DNA from: Muriiphilus sp048268845
Lineage (GTDB): Bacteria > Pseudomonadota > Alphaproteobacteria > Rhodobacterales > Rhodobacteraceae
Length of the DNA: 64,000 nucleotides
Reading direction: 5' to 3'
Assembly: GCA_048268845.1 (NCBI GenBank)
Contig: JBLWUQ010000007.1
Span: 103,126-167,125 of the forward strand
A program made the position numbers and the translations under genes. Each line of letters opens with the position of its first letter. The first letter of the stretch is position 1. This document shows positions 8,934-17,606 of this stretch, in pieces. Under the pieces are notes generated by a model that had not been told where the DNA came from, ran no database searches, and saw only the letters and a program-made list of their open reading frames with translations.

Positions 8934-9887
8934 TCAGCCGCCCTGCCCCAGTTTTGCCAGCCGTGCCTGCCGCAACCGGTTGAAATCGTCGCCGGCGTGG
9001 TAGGACGAGCGGGTCAGCGGCGTCGCCGAAACCATCAGGAACCCCTTGCCGTAGGCCGCGCCCTCGTAGGCCTTGAACTCGTCCGGGGTCACGAAGCGGT
9101 CGACGACATGGTGCTTGGGTGTCGGTTGCAGATACTGGCCGATGGTCAGGAAATCTATGTCAGCCGCGCGCATGTCGTCCATCACCTGCATCACGCCCTG
9201 CCGATCCTCGCCCAACCCGACCATGATGCCGGATTTGGTGAACATCGCCGGATCAAGCTCCTTGACCCGCTGGAGCAGGCGCAGCGAGTGGAAATAGCGC
9301 GCGCCGGGGCGCACCGACGGATAGAGGCCGGGCACGGTTTCGAGGTTGTGGTTGAACACGTCCGGCCGGGCCGCAACGACGACTTCCAGCGCCTCGGGCG
9401 CGCATTTCAGGAAATCCGGCGTCAGGATCTCGATTGTCGTCTCCGGCGCGTGGCGGCGGATCGCGCGGATCGTCATGGCGAAATGCTCGGCCCCGCCATC
9501 CTCGAGGTCGTCACGGTCGACCGAGGTGATGACGACGTGCTTCAGGCCCAGTTTCTTCACCGCATCGGCTACCCGCCCCGGCTCGAACGCGTCGAGCGCA
9601 TTGGGCTTGCCGGTCGCGACGTTGCAGAAGGTGCAGCCACGGGTGCAGATCTCGCCCATGATCATCATGGTGGCGTGGCCCGCGCTCCAGCATTCGCCGA
9701 CATTGGGGCAGCCTGCCTCTTCGCAGACCGTGGACAGCTTGTTGTCGCGCAGGATCTTGTGCGTCTCGGCATAGCCCTTGCCACCCGGCGCGCGGACGCG
9801 AATCCATGACGGCTTTTTCGGCTGGGCATTGTCGGGGCGGTGCGCCTTTTCGGGGTGGCGCTGTTCGGGCAGTTTGAGATCGCGCAT
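8934..9887 (-). CDS. lipA: Lipoyl synthase LipA
   Basis: A radical-SAM enzyme of 317 residues that inserts two sulfurs into protein-bound octanoyl groups to make the lipoyl cofactor of 2-oxoacid dehydrogenases and the glycine cleavage system. Both iron-sulfur cluster motifs are visible: the auxiliary cluster C55-x4-C60-x5-C66 (CEEAGCPNVGEC) and the radical-SAM triad C81-x3-C85-x2-C88 (CTRGCTFC). The C-terminal RSSYHAGD segment supplies the conserved Ser ligand. lpdA, whose complexes need lipoate, lies 18 kb away. The gene is divergent from a peroxiredoxin across 199 bases (9888-10086), in which I recognise no regulatory site. Confidence 0.97.
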   Translation of the reverse strand: MRDLKLPEQRHPEKAHRPDNAQPKKPSWIRVRAPGGKGYAETHKILRDNKLSTVCEEAGCPNVGECWSAGHATMMIMGEICTRGCTFCNVATGKPNALDAFEPGRVADAVKKLGLKHVVITSVDRDDLEDGGAEHFAMTIRAIRRHAPETTIEILTPDFLKCAPEALEVVVAARPDVFNHNLETVPGLYPSVRPGARYFHSLRLLQRVKELDPAMFTKSGIMVGLGEDRQGVMQVMDDMRAADIDFLTIGQYLQPTPKHHVVDRFVTPDEFKAYEGAAYGKGFLMVSATPLTRSSYHAGDDFNRLRQARLAKLGQGG

Positions 9888-10086
9888 GGCTGTCCTCCGT
9901 TAGCGGTTCCTTATACCTTTTCGCCGGCCGATGTCACCGCCAATCCCGACATCCCGGCATGCGCCGGCCGCATGGCGGGATGCGTCATCGCATGGCATTG
10001 TGTCCTGTCTGGAATTGTTCTAAGTGGCCGGTGGCGCCCGGACTGCCCGGCCGCATTGTTCAAAGTTCCACCAAAGGGGGTTTCCC

Positions 10087-10629
10087 ATGCAAGCAGGTGT
10101 CCGCGTCCCCGACGTGACCTTCAAGACCCGTGTCCGCGATGAAAGCATCGGCGGCGACAATCCTTTCCGCTGGCAGGACATGACCAGCGACGATTATTTC
10201 AAGGGCAAGCGCGTGGTGCTGTTCTCGCTGCCCGGCGCGTTCACTCCGACCTGTTCGACCTATCAGCTTCCGGGCTTTGAGAAGGGCGCACCGGAGTTCC
10301 GCGACCTCGGCATCGACGAGATCTATTGCATGTCGGTCAACGACAGTTTCGTGATGAACAAATGGGCCCAGGGCCAGGGCATCGAGAACGTCAAGGTGAT
10401 CCCCGATGGTTCGGGCGAGTTCACCCGCCGGTTGGGGATGCTGGTCGACAAGTCGAACCTCGGGTTCGGCCCGCGCTCATGGCGCTATGCGGCGGTGATC
10501 AACGACGGTGTGATCGAGGCGTGGTTCGAAGAGCCGGGCCGCTGCGACAACCACCCCGAAGACCCCTATGGCGAAAGCTCGCCGGAAACGGTGCTCGACT
10601 ATCTCAAGAAGCTCAAAAAGGCGGCCTGA
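10087..10629 (+). CDS. Peroxiredoxin, Prx5/AhpE-like
   Basis: 180 residues of the Prx5 family, which reduces peroxides with thiol or glutathione/glutaredoxin donors. The active-site loop LPGAFTPTCS carries the peroxidatic C56, with the conserved Thr two residues before it. The C-terminal half (RYAAVINDGVIEAWFEEPG, SSPETVLDYL) is typical of the family. The ATG at 10087 has an AAAGGGGG Shine-Dalgarno 5-12 bases upstream. The gene is monocistronic, ended by a strong terminator at 10652. It is a second peroxidase besides bcp and not its paralogue in the strict sense, since the subfamilies differ. Confidence 0.93.
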   Translation: MQAGVRVPDVTFKTRVRDESIGGDNPFRWQDMTSDDYFKGKRVVLFSLPGAFTPTCSTYQLPGFEKGAPEFRDLGIDEIYCMSVNDSFVMNKWAQGQGIENVKVIPDGSGEFTRRLGMLVDKSNLGFGPRSWRYAAVINDGVIEAWFEEPGRCDNHPEDPYGESSPETVLDYLKKLKKAA

Positions 10630-10651
10630 GCCGGCCACGCCAGAAGACGAC

Positions 10652-10679
10652 AAAGGCCGCCCGGATGGGGCGGCCTTTT
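10652..10679 (+). terminator. Rho-independent terminator after the Prx5 gene
   Basis: A perfect 11-bp stem (AAAGGCCGCCC at 10652-10662 with 10668-10678), a 5-base loop, then T-rich sequence. It sits between convergent genes. The stem is almost the same sequence as the terminator at 8014. Confidence 0.8.
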
Positions 10680-10701
10680 CGATTTCGGCAGTCGCGTGGC
10701 T

Positions 10702-11271
10702 CTATTCGCCCACGTCTGATACCGCCTCGCCCTGCGCTTCCTCGACCTTCGGCTTGGGCTTGCTGCGCGGCTTGCGGGTGGCGGTTCGTTTCGGCTTCAT
10801 CTCGGGCGTCTCGACGAGGCCGCTATCGGCGTGGTCGGGCGCATCGCCGACAACATCATCGGAGTCCGGGATGTCGCGCTGACGCGGCGGCTCGTCGGTG
10901 GCGCGGCCATTGCTGCGGGTATCGTCGCGCGGCGGGTTCGGCTGATCCGACTGGTCCTGCGGGTCGCGCTGTCTGGGCTGCCGGTCGCGGCTCTGCTGTT
11001 CGGCCTGCAGCCGCTTTTCATCGGCGTCACGCTGGGCCTCGGCCTGCAGACGGACATAGTGTTCGGCGTGCTGCATGAAGTTCTCGGCCGCCACGCGGTC
11101 ATTGCCGAGGGCTGCATCACGCGACAACTGGGTATACTTGTCGATGATCTGCTGCGGCGTGCCGCGCACCTTGCCCTCGGGTCCTGACGAATCGAACACG
11201 CGGTTGAGGTTGTTTGCCGGCGAGCGGCCACGGCTCGTCTTGCCGCGCGAACGTGATTTGGGTGATCTCAT
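10702..11271 (-). CDS. DUF4167 domain protein
   Basis: 189 residues. The N-terminal DUF4167 domain (about 1-80) starts with the family signature RS-rich motif (MRSPKSRSRGK) and contains NRVFDSSGPEGKVRGTPQQI. The remainder is a highly charged, low-complexity tail (Gln/Arg/Asp/Pro-rich, then KPKRTATRKPRSKPKPKV). DUF4167 proteins are small, alphaproteobacterial, and regularly encoded next to prfA-prmC, which suggests a translation- or RNA-related role, though none is established to my knowledge. The ATG at 11271 is preferred to an upstream one at 11316 because the family starts with this motif. Confidence 0.85.
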   Translation of the reverse strand: MRSPKSRSRGKTSRGRSPANNLNRVFDSSGPEGKVRGTPQQIIDKYTQLSRDAALGNDRVAAENFMQHAEHYVRLQAEAQRDADEKRLQAEQQSRDRQPRQRDPQDQSDQPNPPRDDTRSNGRATDEPPRQRDIPDSDDVVGDAPDHADSGLVETPEMKPKRTATRKPRSKPKPKVEEAQGEAVSDVGE

Positions 11272-11520
11272 AAGCTCTTGGTTCCAGCCTTGGTTCTGGC
11301 TTCTACGGACCGGCACGCGCGCTGCGCGATCTGATAATTACGGTTCCGTCTTTATGGCATGTTGCAACAGGCAATCCTTGACTGCACGCTGTCGCTGGAC
11401 CCGACTAACCACGCCGTTCGGTCCGTGACAAGCGAAATCCGCGTAAATGCGCGACTTTTTGCGGCAAAGGTGCCTGAAACACGCGCTGAACCGGCGAAAA
11501 TCGGCCGCCGGCCCGCCCGA
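11272..11520. other. Intergenic region without a recognised gene
   Basis: 249 bases between prmC and the DUF4167 gene, both read leftwards. I see no tRNA-like fold, no convincing coding frame and no clean terminator. A lower-G+C patch lies at 11330-11365. It presumably holds the DUF4167 promoter. A small RNA cannot be excluded by eye. Confidence 0.4.
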
Positions 11521-12354
11521 TCAGGCAAGAGTGCCGCAGACCACACGGTCGCGCCGGTCGTAATCGGGGCGCACATGGACCTTCTCGAACCCCGCCCTCT
11601 TGAACAGGGCCGCCACCTTGTTGCCCTGACGCGCGCCGATCTCGACGACCAGCCGGCCGCCCGGCGTCAGGTGCGCCCCGGCCCCGTCGGTGATCGTGCG
11701 ATACGCCGCAAAACCGTCGCCGCCCGGCGTCAGCGCCATTGCCGGGTCGTGGTCGAGGACTTCGGGCGACAGCAGCGCCAACTCCCTGGCCGCGATATAG
11801 GGCGGGTTCGACACGATCAGGTCGAACCTGCCCTCGACCGCCGCGAACCAGTCGCTTTCGACAAGGCTGATCCGGTCGGCGACGCCATGCGCCTCGGCAT
11901 TGGCGCGCGCGACGGCGAGGGCGGCGGGCGACAGGTCGGTTGCCACCGCCGTCGCGTCCGGCCACTCGGCCAGCAGCGTGATCGCGATGATGCCGGACCC
12001 GGTGCCGAGATCGAGCAACCGCGCCGGTGCCGGTCCTTCCAGCGCCACGGCAATCAGGATCTCGGTCTCCGGGCGCGGGTCGAGCACGTCGGCGGTGATG
12101 CGGAACGCCCGGTCCCAGAACAGCCTTCGCCCGACGATGCGCGAGACGGGTTCGCGCGACAGCCGGCGGGCGACGAGCACGTCGAACATCGCCTTTTCGG
12201 CGCCGGTCAATGCGCGGTCAGGCTCGAGCGACAGCCGCATCCGCTCGATCCCCAGCGCTTCGGCAAGCAGGATACGGGCGTCGTGCCCTGCCCCGACGAC
12301 GCCCGCCGCCTCAAGCCGTTCAGTCGCCCGCGCCAGCGCGGACGCGATGGTCAC
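11521..12354 (-). CDS. prmC: Release-factor glutamine methyltransferase PrmC (HemK)
   Basis: 277 residues. The enzyme methylates the Gln of the GGQ motif of release factors RF1 and RF2, which raises termination efficiency. The S-adenosylmethionine-binding motif DLGTGSG (115-121) and the diagnostic catalytic NPPY (183-186) are present, preceded by the PrmC N-terminal helical domain. Translation starts at GTG, with the GTGA overlapping the prfA stop (12351-12354), so it is coupled to its own substrate's gene, the common bacterial arrangement. Confidence 0.96.
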   Translation of the reverse strand: MTIASALARATERLEAAGVVGAGHDARILLAEALGIERMRLSLEPDRALTGAEKAMFDVLVARRLSREPVSRIVGRRLFWDRAFRITADVLDPRPETEILIAVALEGPAPARLLDLGTGSGIIAITLLAEWPDATAVATDLSPAALAVARANAEAHGVADRISLVESDWFAAVEGRFDLIVSNPPYIAARELALLSPEVLDHDPAMALTPGGDGFAAYRTITDGAGAHLTPGGRLVVEIGARQGNKVAALFKRAGFEKVHVRPDYDRRDRVVCGTLA

Positions 12355-13406
12355 GCCTCGATCTCCGCCAGCATCTGCGCCTGATCGTGTTCGGTCAGCG
12401 CCTCGACGATCTCGTCCAGATCGCCCGCCATGACCTGATCGAGCTTGTAGAGCGTCAGCCCGATACGGTGGTCGGTCAGGCGGCCTTGCGGAAAGTTGTA
12501 GGTGCGGATGCGTTCCGACCGGTCGCCCGATCCGACCTGGCTCTTGCGGCTGGCGGCGCGTTCATCGTGCACGCGCTGGCGCTCAAGATCGAACAGCCGG
12601 GCCTTGAGGACCTGCATCGCGATCTCGCGGTTGCGGTGCTGGCTTTTTTCGGAGCTTGTCACCACGATGCCAGAAGGCAGGTGGGTGATACGCACGGCTG
12701 AGTCGGTGGTGTTGACGTGCTGGCCGCCCGCGCCGGATGCGCGCATCGTGTCGATGCGGATGTCGCCGGGGTCGATCTGGATATCGACGTCCTCGGCCTC
12801 GGGCAGCACCGCGACGGTGGCGGCCGAGGTATGGATGCGCCCGCCCGACTCGGTTTCCGGCACACGCTGCACCCGGTGCACGCCGCTTTCGTATTTCAGC
12901 CGGGCAAAGACACCCTCGCCCTTGATATGCGCCACCAGTTCCTTGATGCCGCCCAACTCGGTCGTCTGTTCCTCGATGATCTCGAAGCTCCAGCCCCGCG
13001 CCTCGGAGTAGCGTTGATACATCCGGAGCAGATCGCCCGCGAACAGCGCCGCCTCCTCGCCGCCGGTGCCGGGGCGGATCTCCATGATCGCCGGGCGTGC
13101 ATCGGCCGCGTCCTTGGGCAAGAGCACCAGCCGCATCGCGCGTTCCGCCTCGGGCAGGCGCGCGCGCAGGGCCGGAAGCTCATCCTCCGCCAGCGCCTTC
13201 ATCTCGGGGTCGGCCAGCATCGCCTCGGTCTCGTCCAGCTCGCGGATCAGGAGCCGATAGTTTTCGATCTGTTCGACCACGGGTTTCAGGCTGGAGTATT
13301 CGCGCCCGATACGCGCGATGTCCTCGCCCGACAGGCCTTGCGACATCTTCGCCTCCAGATACTGAAAGCGCTCGGTGATCGCGGCGAGTTTGTCCATTGG
13401 AACCAT
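12351..13406 (-). CDS. prfA: Peptide chain release factor 1
   Basis: 351 residues. RF1 recognises UAA and UAG in the ribosomal A site and triggers peptide release. The stop-codon-reading tripeptide is at 183-185 (PET, the P-x-T form), and the catalytic GGQ is at 227-229 inside RASGAGGQHVNTT. An internal ATG three codons in is possible, but the MVPMDKL start is common in the family. It is the first gene of a prfA-prmC-(DUF4167) leftward cluster. Confidence 0.97.
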   Translation of the reverse strand: MVPMDKLAAITERFQYLEAKMSQGLSGEDIARIGREYSSLKPVVEQIENYRLLIRELDETEAMLADPEMKALAEDELPALRARLPEAERAMRLVLLPKDAADARPAIMEIRPGTGGEEAALFAGDLLRMYQRYSEARGWSFEIIEEQTTELGGIKELVAHIKGEGVFARLKYESGVHRVQRVPETESGGRIHTSAATVAVLPEAEDVDIQIDPGDIRIDTMRASGAGGQHVNTTDSAVRITHLPSGIVVTSSEKSQHRNREIAMQVLKARLFDLERQRVHDERAASRKSQVGSGDRSERIRTYNFPQGRLTDHRIGLTLYKLDQVMAGDLDEIVEALTEHDQAQMLAEIEA

Positions 13407-13467
13407 GACGTCTCGTCGCGCATCGGCGGGATTTGGTCAAGTCCCGCGCTGGGTGTATAGTGGCGTC

Positions 13468-13767
13468 ATGCGCGCAATGCTCTGGATATTTGCCTGTCTC
13501 GCCTCGCCCACGCTGGCCGACGTCACCGGTCCCGGTGGCAAGGTGATCGACTGCTACTGCACCGACTCGACCGGAGGGCGCGTCGAACTTGGCGAGGAAA
13601 TCTGCCTGTTCGTCGATGGCCGCGCCTTCATCGCGCGCTGCGAGATGAGCCTGAACAACCCGATGTGGCGTGATACCGGGCGCTCCTGCATTTCAAGCGC
13701 CCTGATCCGCCGCCTCAAGGCGCTCGAGCCAGCGCGCGACGCGGGCGGCGTTGACGCCAAGGTCTGA
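13468..13767 (+). CDS. Small secreted Cys-rich protein, unknown function
   Basis: 99 residues. A signal peptide is likely (MRAMLWIFACLASPTLADV, cleavage near Ala17). The mature part has five Cys (a CYC pair, then ICLF, RCEM and SCIS), suggesting disulfides in the periplasm. I do not recognise a family. The ATG at 13468 is preferred over longer in-frame starts because it gives the signal peptide. Its last 75 bases overlap the end of the convergent DUF1499 gene. Codon bias is weaker inside the overlap, but the signal peptide supports a real gene. Confidence 0.6.
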   Translation: MRAMLWIFACLASPTLADVTGPGGKVIDCYCTDSTGGRVELGEEICLFVDGRAFIARCEMSLNNPMWRDTGRSCISSALIRRLKALEPARDAGGVDAKV

Positions 13768-14124
13768 GCCACCGAAGACCAGATGCGCGTGGATATGCAG
13801 GTTGGTTTCGTCCGCCCAGATCACGCTGATGTCGGGAAACCCCCAGAAAAGCGTGCGGGTGACGAAGGCCGCGGGGTCGTCGTCAGCCCCGATCCGCCGG
13901 GTGCGCGGCGTGTCGGCGGCGATGGCAAGCAAACGGGCGAAGGCATCGGGCGCGAGATCGGCCAGCGGGACCACCTGCTTCACACCGCCCGCCAGCGGAT
14001 ACAGGCCAGGTTCCATCGGGCCGGGCTTGGCGGTCAGCCGGTCAGCGGGCAATGGCGCGAGCCGGATATAGGCCTGCGCCAGCGCGATCAGCAGCAGCAC
14101 GGCGATCAGCAGTTTCACAAGCAT
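13693..14124 (-). CDS. DUF1499 family protein
   Basis: 143 residues with an N-terminal signal/anchor helix (MLVKLLIAVLLLIALAQAYI) and a soluble domain ending in the DUF1499 signature FGGSDLGVNAARVARWLERL, preceded by VTRTLFWGFPDI. Members are secreted or membrane-anchored proteins of unknown function. It overlaps the convergent small secreted protein by 75 bases and is followed across a short gap, on the other strand, by another small secreted protein. Confidence 0.8.
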   Translation of the reverse strand: MLVKLLIAVLLLIALAQAYIRLAPLPADRLTAKPGPMEPGLYPLAGGVKQVVPLADLAPDAFARLLAIAADTPRTRRIGADDDPAAFVTRTLFWGFPDISVIWADETNLHIHAHLVFGGSDLGVNAARVARWLERLEAADQGA

Positions 14125-14189
14125 CTTGGCCCTTTCCGGCGTGTCCCTATACTCATGATACTGCCCAGATACTCCAAAGGATCAATCCC

Positions 14190-14543
14190 ATGCGCCGAAT
14201 CATCACCCTTGCCCTGACGCTTTCCTTGCCCGCCCTGGCCAATGCCACGCCCTATGACGGGGTGTTCCGGCCCAACTACGACTTCGCCGAAAGCTGGGAT
14301 TGCACCTCGATCGGCATGGACGGCGGCGCGGTGGCGGTCGAGGGCGACAAGCTGCACGGGGTCGAGAACACCTGCACCCTGACCGACCCGGTCGAGGTTC
14401 GCGGCATGAACGCCACGCTCTATGACGCCGAATGCGCCGCGGAGGGCGAGACGGCAGCGGAACGGGTGATGCTGATGGCGCATGAATACGGCATCTACGT
14501 GATCCGCAACGGGTTCGTGTCGGACTGGCTCAGGTGTGAATAG
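14190..14543 (+). CDS. Small secreted protein, unknown function
   Basis: 117 residues. There is a clear signal peptide (MRRIITLALTLSLPALANA, cleavage after ANA) and a mature domain of about 98 residues with four Cys (WDC, NTC, AEC and a C-terminal LRCE), consistent with two disulfides. I do not recognise the family. A longer frame exists upstream, but only the ATG at 14190 places the signal peptide at the N terminus. It is convergent with the agmatinase gene, 4 bases apart. Confidence 0.65.
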   Translation: MRRIITLALTLSLPALANATPYDGVFRPNYDFAESWDCTSIGMDGGAVAVEGDKLHGVENTCTLTDPVEVRGMNATLYDAECAAEGETAAERVMLMAHEYGIYVIRNGFVSDWLRCE

Positions 14544-14547
14544 CGCG

Positions 14548-15507
14548 TCAGCGCCGCGTCCAGCCCCAGAGCGACAGGATTTCCACCGCCACATGCGCCC
14601 CGGCAATAGCGGTTGCGCCTGATGTGTCGAACGGCGGCGACACCTCGACCACGTCGCCGCCCACCAGGTTGACGCCGGCGATGCCGCGCAGGATCGCCGC
14701 CGCCTGCGCCGAGGTCAGCCCGCCCCAGACCGGCGTGCCGGTGCCCGGCGCGTAGGCCGGGTCGAGCGCGTCGATGTCGAAGGTCAGGTAGGCCGGGCCA
14801 CAGCCCACAACCTCCTTGATGCGCGCCGCCACCAGGTCGGAGCCGAGCCGGTGCACCTCGGGCGCGTCGATGATGGCGATGCCGAGTGGGTCGTCATTCG
14901 TGGTGCGGATACCGATCTGGATCGAGTGGGCGACGTCGATCAGCCCTTCCTTCACCGCCTTGTAGACAAAGGTGCCGTGGTCGATCCGGGCGGGGTCGTC
15001 GTCTTGCCAGCTGTCGGTGTGGGCGTCGAACTGGATCAGCGCGACGGCCCCGTGCTTCTTCGCATGTGCGCGCAGGATCGGCAGGGTGATCGAATGGTCG
15101 CCCCCCAGCGTCACCACGGCGCAATCCTGCGCGAGGATGCCCGCGACATGCGCCTCGAGCGCCGCCGGAAACCCCGCCACATCGGCATAGTCGAACGCCA
15201 GATCGCCGTAATCCGCGATGCCGAACGCGCTCATCACGTCATAGCCCCAGCCATAGGGCGCATCCGGGCTTTGCAGCGCCGAGGCTTCGCGGATCGCGCG
15301 CGGGCCAAGCCTTGTGCCGGGGCGGTTGGTGACGGACTGGTCGAACGGCACCCCGGTCACGGCGATGTCGGCATCCGTCAGGTCCTTGGTCAGGGTCCGG
15401 CGCAAAAAGCTGGTGACGCCGCCGAAAGTGTTCTCGAAACTCGGGCCTTTCAGCCCCTTGCGGGTGATCGCGGTGTCGACCTGGGTTTTCGCGTCTTCGA
15501 GCGCCAT
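14548..15507 (-). CDS. speB: Agmatinase/ureohydrolase family enzyme
   Basis: 319 residues. A binuclear manganese ureohydrolase, most like agmatinase, which splits agmatine into putrescine and urea. Metal-binding motifs are intact: GGDHS (135-139), DAHTD (161-165) and DIDALDP (244-250). The ureohydrolase family also includes guanidinobutyrase, formimidoylglutamase and related enzymes, so the exact substrate is not certain. It lies 42 bases after an M20 amidohydrolase gene in the same direction and is probably in one operon with it, which suggests nitrogen salvage from amidated or guanidino compounds. Confidence 0.85.
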   Translation of the reverse strand: MALEDAKTQVDTAITRKGLKGPSFENTFGGVTSFLRRTLTKDLTDADIAVTGVPFDQSVTNRPGTRLGPRAIREASALQSPDAPYGWGYDVMSAFGIADYGDLAFDYADVAGFPAALEAHVAGILAQDCAVVTLGGDHSITLPILRAHAKKHGAVALIQFDAHTDSWQDDDPARIDHGTFVYKAVKEGLIDVAHSIQIGIRTTNDDPLGIAIIDAPEVHRLGSDLVAARIKEVVGCGPAYLTFDIDALDPAYAPGTGTPVWGGLTSAQAAAILRGIAGVNLVGGDVVEVSPPFDTSGATAIAGAHVAVEILSLWGWTRR

Positions 15508-15549
15508 CTTTTGTCCTTCCGGGGCGGTGAGCTTGCTGAAAAGCCTTGC

Positions 15550-16710
15550 CTAAAGCGGTTGCGTGGTTTCGACAAGCCGCGCGAAAAAGCTGGCGCCGAC
15601 CGGGGCCACGTCGTCGTTGAAATCGTAGTCCGGGTGGTGCAGCCCGGCGCTTTCGCCTTGGCCGAGGAACAGGTAGGCGCCCGGCCGCGCGTTGAGCATA
15701 TAGGCGAAATCCTCGGCCCCCATCTCGCGCCCCTGTTCGGTGGTCACGCTGTCCGCGCCGGATATCTCGCGGGCGACACGCGCAGCCTTCTCGACCTGGG
15801 TGGCGTGGTTCACCGTCGGCGGATAGCCGCGCTCATAGTCCAGCTCCGCGGTCACCGCGAAACTCGCCGCCTGTCCGGCCACGATCTCGGCCATGCGCCG
15901 TTCCACCATGTCGCGCACTTCGGGCTCGAAGGTGCGCACCGTGCCGCCGACAAAGGCGGTATCCGGGATGACGTTGTCGGCGCTGCCCGCGTGGATCTGC
16001 GTGACCGAGACGACAAGATCCTGACGCGCGTCGTGGTTGCGGCTGACGATGGTCTGGATCGTCTGGGCGATGCCGATGGCGGCGATCACCGGGTCGGCGG
16101 TGTCCTGCGGATAGGCGCCATGCCCGCCGCGGCCCTTGATCTCGATGCGGAAGGTATCGACCGCCGCCATGATCGGCCCGACCTGGGTGAAGAACGCGCC
16201 CACCGGCTCGTCGGGAAGGTTGTGCAGCGCATAGACCTCGGAAATCCCGAATCGGTCCATGATGCCCTCCTCGACCATGATCCGGGCGCCGCCGATGGCC
16301 TCTTCGGCGGGCTGGAAGATCAGCGCGACGCGGCCCTTGAACCGGCGCGTCTCGGCCAGATAGCGCGCCGCCCCCAGCAGCATCGTGGTGTGGCCGTCAT
16401 GGCCGCAGGCATGCATCCGCCCCGGTATGGTCGAGGCATGGGCAACCCCGGTGGTCTCGTCCATCGGCAGCGCGTCCATGTCGGCGCGCAGGCCGATGGT
16501 CGGCCCCTCGCCCTGCCCCGCGATGATCGCGACGATGCCGCTCTGCGCGATGCCCTCGTGAATCTCATCGACGCCGAACTCGCGCAGACGCGCCGCGACG
16601 AAGGCCGCCGTCTGATGGCAATCCAGCGCCAGTTCCGGGTTCGCGTGCAGCCAGTGGCGCCAGGTTTTCATGTCGGGGGCAAAATCGGCGATGCGGTTGA
16701 TGACGGGCAT
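15550..16710 (-). CDS. M20 family amidohydrolase
   Basis: 386 residues of the M20D (IAA-amino-acid hydrolase/hippuricase/N-acyl-amino-acid deacylase) group. Metal-site residues appear in GRMHACGHDGHTTM (C102, H104) and FQPAEEAIGG (E136/E137). A dimerisation insert with GRGGHGAYPQ follows, then the C-terminal His in SAGLHHPDYDFND. It removes acyl groups from amino acids or related amides; the substrate cannot be read from sequence. The ATG at 16710 (MPVINRIADF) is the family-like start, and the longer frame is not homologous. It is probably cotranscribed with the downstream agmatinase gene and is divergent from mazG (65 bases). Confidence 0.9.
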   Translation of the reverse strand: MPVINRIADFAPDMKTWRHWLHANPELALDCHQTAAFVAARLREFGVDEIHEGIAQSGIVAIIAGQGEGPTIGLRADMDALPMDETTGVAHASTIPGRMHACGHDGHTTMLLGAARYLAETRRFKGRVALIFQPAEEAIGGARIMVEEGIMDRFGISEVYALHNLPDEPVGAFFTQVGPIMAAVDTFRIEIKGRGGHGAYPQDTADPVIAAIGIAQTIQTIVSRNHDARQDLVVSVTQIHAGSADNVIPDTAFVGGTVRTFEPEVRDMVERRMAEIVAGQAASFAVTAELDYERGYPPTVNHATQVEKAARVAREISGADSVTTEQGREMGAEDFAYMLNARPGAYLFLGQGESAGLHHPDYDFNDDVAPVGASFFARLVETTQPL

Positions 16711-16775
16711 GGGGTTGTGACTTTCGCGCGGGTTTTCTATCCCGGTGAGAGTTTCCCAAACCCAAGGCAAGCGCA

Positions 16776-17600
16776 ATGGCGAAAACCCCCGACGATCTGG
16801 TGCATGACCCGCAGGGCGGGATGCCGCGGCTGGTGGAAATCATGCGCCGGCTGCGTGACCGCGAAACCGGCTGTCCCTGGGACATCGAGCAGACCTTCGC
16901 CACCATCGCGCCCTATACGATCGAGGAAGCCTATGAGGTCGCCGACGCGATCGAGCGCGAGGCCTGGGACGAGTTGAAGGGCGAGCTGGGCGATCTTCTG
17001 TTCCAGTCGGTCTTCCACGCCCAGATGGCCGAGGAGGCCGGGCTGTTCAGTTTCGACGAAGTCGCCGACACCATGTCCGACAAGATGGTCGCGCGCCATC
17101 CGCATGTGTTTGGCGGTGAGTTCCGCGACAAGTCTGCCGATCAGCAGGTCGCGGACTGGGAGACGATCAAGGCGGCGGAACGCGCCGGCAAGCGGCTGGA
17201 CGGGGTGCTTGACGGTGTGGCGGTGGGATTGCCGGCGCTGATGCGCGCGGTGAAGCTGCAAAAACGCGCAGCACGGGTGGGGTTTGACTGGCCGGATGTC
17301 GGCCAGGTGCTCGACAAGGTGGCCGAGGAAGCGCGCGAGGTGGTCGAGGCGCACGATACGCTCACCCCCGAGGCGCTGAGCGAGGAATTCGGCGATCTGT
17401 TGTTCGTGCTGGCCAATGTCGCGCGCCATCTCGACGTCGACCCCGAAGCGGCGCTGCGCCACGCCAACGCCAAGTTCATCCGCCGCTTCGAAGGGATTGA
17501 ACGGCGGCTGGCGGCGATGGGCAAGCGGCCAGAGGAGTCCGACCTCGCGGAAATGGACGCGCTGTGGGACGCCGAGAAGGCAGCAGAGCGCGCCAACTAG
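16776..17600 (+). CDS. mazG: Nucleoside triphosphate pyrophosphohydrolase MazG
   Basis: 274 residues with the two tandem MazG domains of the long form. The first has GGMPRLVEIMRRLRD, CPWDIEQTFATI, EEAYEV and ELGDLLFQ. The second has EEAREVVEAHD and EEFGDLLFVLANVARHL. The paired ExxD metal-binding motifs are present. It hydrolyses noncanonical and canonical NTPs to NMPs and pyrophosphate. In many alphaproteobacteria mazG sits beside hfq-hflX; here it is about 32 kb away. It converges on a glycosyltransferase gene 6 bases away. Confidence 0.95.
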   Translation: MAKTPDDLVHDPQGGMPRLVEIMRRLRDRETGCPWDIEQTFATIAPYTIEEAYEVADAIEREAWDELKGELGDLLFQSVFHAQMAEEAGLFSFDEVADTMSDKMVARHPHVFGGEFRDKSADQQVADWETIKAAERAGKRLDGVLDGVAVGLPALMRAVKLQKRAARVGFDWPDVGQVLDKVAEEAREVVEAHDTLTPEALSEEFGDLLFVLANVARHLDVDPEAALRHANAKFIRRFEGIERRLAAMGKRPEESDLAEMDALWDAEKAAERAN

Positions 17601-17606
17601 GGCGGT

